The notes under the pieces are model-generated. The model made no database searches, had not been told where the DNA came from, and worked only from the letters and a program-made list of their open reading frames with translations. From Desulfobacteraceae bacterium (GTDB lineage: Bacteria; Desulfobacterota; Desulfobacteria; Desulfobacterales; ETH-SRB1): a stretch of DNA of 12,667 nucleotides. The translations under genes were made by a program, and so were the position numbers. How positions within the stretch are numbered: position 1 is the stretch's first letter; each line of letters begins with the position of its first letter. Where the stretch lies: positions 1 to 12,667 of the forward strand of contig DAOWEW010000076.1 of the NCBI GenBank assembly GCA_030638305.1, read 5' to 3'. Below are positions 12,153 to 12,667 of the stretch, one piece after another.

Positions 12153-12667
12153 ATGAACAAACGAATATTATTAATCCTTTCCTTTTATTTGATCTGCTTT
12201 GTTTTTCAAGCACCTATACTCAGCCACGCTGAGGTTTTGCCGAGAGAAAACTGGACATTGCATTTTGTGGACAGTGAAGAGGTTAATGCAAAGGACCTAA
12301 GGGCCATACATGCGTTTGATGGACAGACGAGCACACATTGGCATACAGAATGGTATTTACGGGATCCGCTGCCTCCTCACGAAGTCCAGATAAATCTTAA
12401 CGACACATACAATATTGATGGATTCCGTTATTTACCGAGACAGGACGGAAATGAAAACGGACGGATTGCGCAATATGAGTTTTATATCAGTTCGGATGGT
12501 ACCAATTGGGGCAGTCCGGTAGCATACGGTATTTTTCCCAACAACATGATTGAGCAAGAGGTTACATTCTCCCCGGCGACGGGTCAGTTTATACGCCTGG
12601 TCGCCTTAAATGAGGTGAATGGTAACCCGTGGACCACCATCTCGGAACTCAATGTTTTGGGGACAAA
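12153..12667 (+). CDS. Secreted F5/8 type C (discoidin-like) domain protein, 5' part
   Basis: The frame is open from ATG 12153 to the window edge (171 codons), so the C-terminus is missing. AGGA (12142-12145) lies seven bases before the start. Residues 1-26 are a clear signal peptide: MNKR, a hydrophobic core, then a likely signal peptidase I site after SHA (26/27). From residue 27 the sequence follows the F5/8 type C/galactose-binding-like pattern: NWTLHFVDSEE, AIHAFDGQTSTHWHTEW, PPHEVQINL, GFRYLPRQDGNENG, YEFYISSDGTNWG, and a closing IRLVALNEVNGNPWTTISELNVLG. Such domains bind glycans or other surface ligands in the periplasm or outside the cell and are often fused to enzymes or anchors. 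Whether it acts on the glycan made by the upstream genes is a guess. It is separated from them by a mobile element and probably has its own promoter. Confidence 0.88.
   Translation, partial: MNKRILLILSFYLICFVFQAPILSHAEVLPRENWTLHFVDSEEVNAKDLRAIHAFDGQTSTHWHTEWYLRDPLPPHEVQINLNDTYNIDGFRYLPRQDGNENGRIAQYEFYISSDGTNWGSPVAYGIFPNNMIEQEVTFSPATGQFIRLVALNEVNGNPWTTISELNVLGT

Noticed and set aside
1..12667. CRISPR array, tRNA or rRNA genes
   Set aside because: No regularly spaced direct repeats and no tRNA- or rRNA-like sequence were found on either strand by reading.

Overview
The window carries an exopolysaccharide/surface-glycan locus, read entirely on the + strand, from a Gram-negative-type bacterium of moderate GC content. 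Tandem sigma-54 promoters, an APS kinase used next to a carbohydrate sulfotransferase, and protein sequences of the kind I associate with Desulfobacterota (deltaproteobacterial sulfate reducers) suggest such a host. This is inference from sequence style; no rRNA or other phylogenetic marker is present.

Layout. Positions 3-524 are the 3' end of an exonuclease III-family gene. Positions 525-1473 form a long non-coding control region with two excellent sigma-54 (-24/-12) promoters at 936-951 and 1303-1318, each with dyad symmetries about 80-130 bp upstream of the predicted start, plus several hairpins. Positions 1474-8180 are a tightly packed sugar-nucleotide operon: APS kinase (cysC), glucose-1-phosphate cytidylyltransferase (rfbF), a UDP-glucuronate-decarboxylase-like SDR, UDP-glucose 6-dehydrogenase, an RmlC-type 3,5-epimerase, a second sugar nucleotidyltransferase and a SAF-domain oxidoreductase (COG4091 type). 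Several of these genes overlap by 1-4 bases. Positions 8177-8453 hold a broken relic of an SGNH/GDSL hydrolase gene. Positions 8462-11584 are AT-richer and encode an ABC-2 polysaccharide exporter (Wzm permease, Wzt ATPase with a C-terminal glycan-binding-type domain) and a PAPS-dependent sulfotransferase that overlaps wzt. Positions 11585-12152 are non-coding and contain a 182-bp palindromic, MITE-like element (11770-11951). At 12153 a secreted F5/8 type C (discoidin-like) protein begins and runs off the window.

How the genes fit together. Ugd makes UDP-glucuronate, which the SDR could decarboxylate; RfbF makes CDP-glucose; the RmlC-like epimerase and SAF oxidoreductase act on substrates that cannot be named from sequence. 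CysC makes PAPS, the sulfate donor for the sulfotransferase encoded beside the exporter. The simplest reading is a sulfated, ABC-exported glycan whose sulfation may be read by the Wzt C-terminal domain. No glycosyltransferase, ligase or regulator gene is present, so those parts must lie elsewhere. The compositional change and the pseudogene near 8180-8460 suggest that the two halves were joined by recombination.
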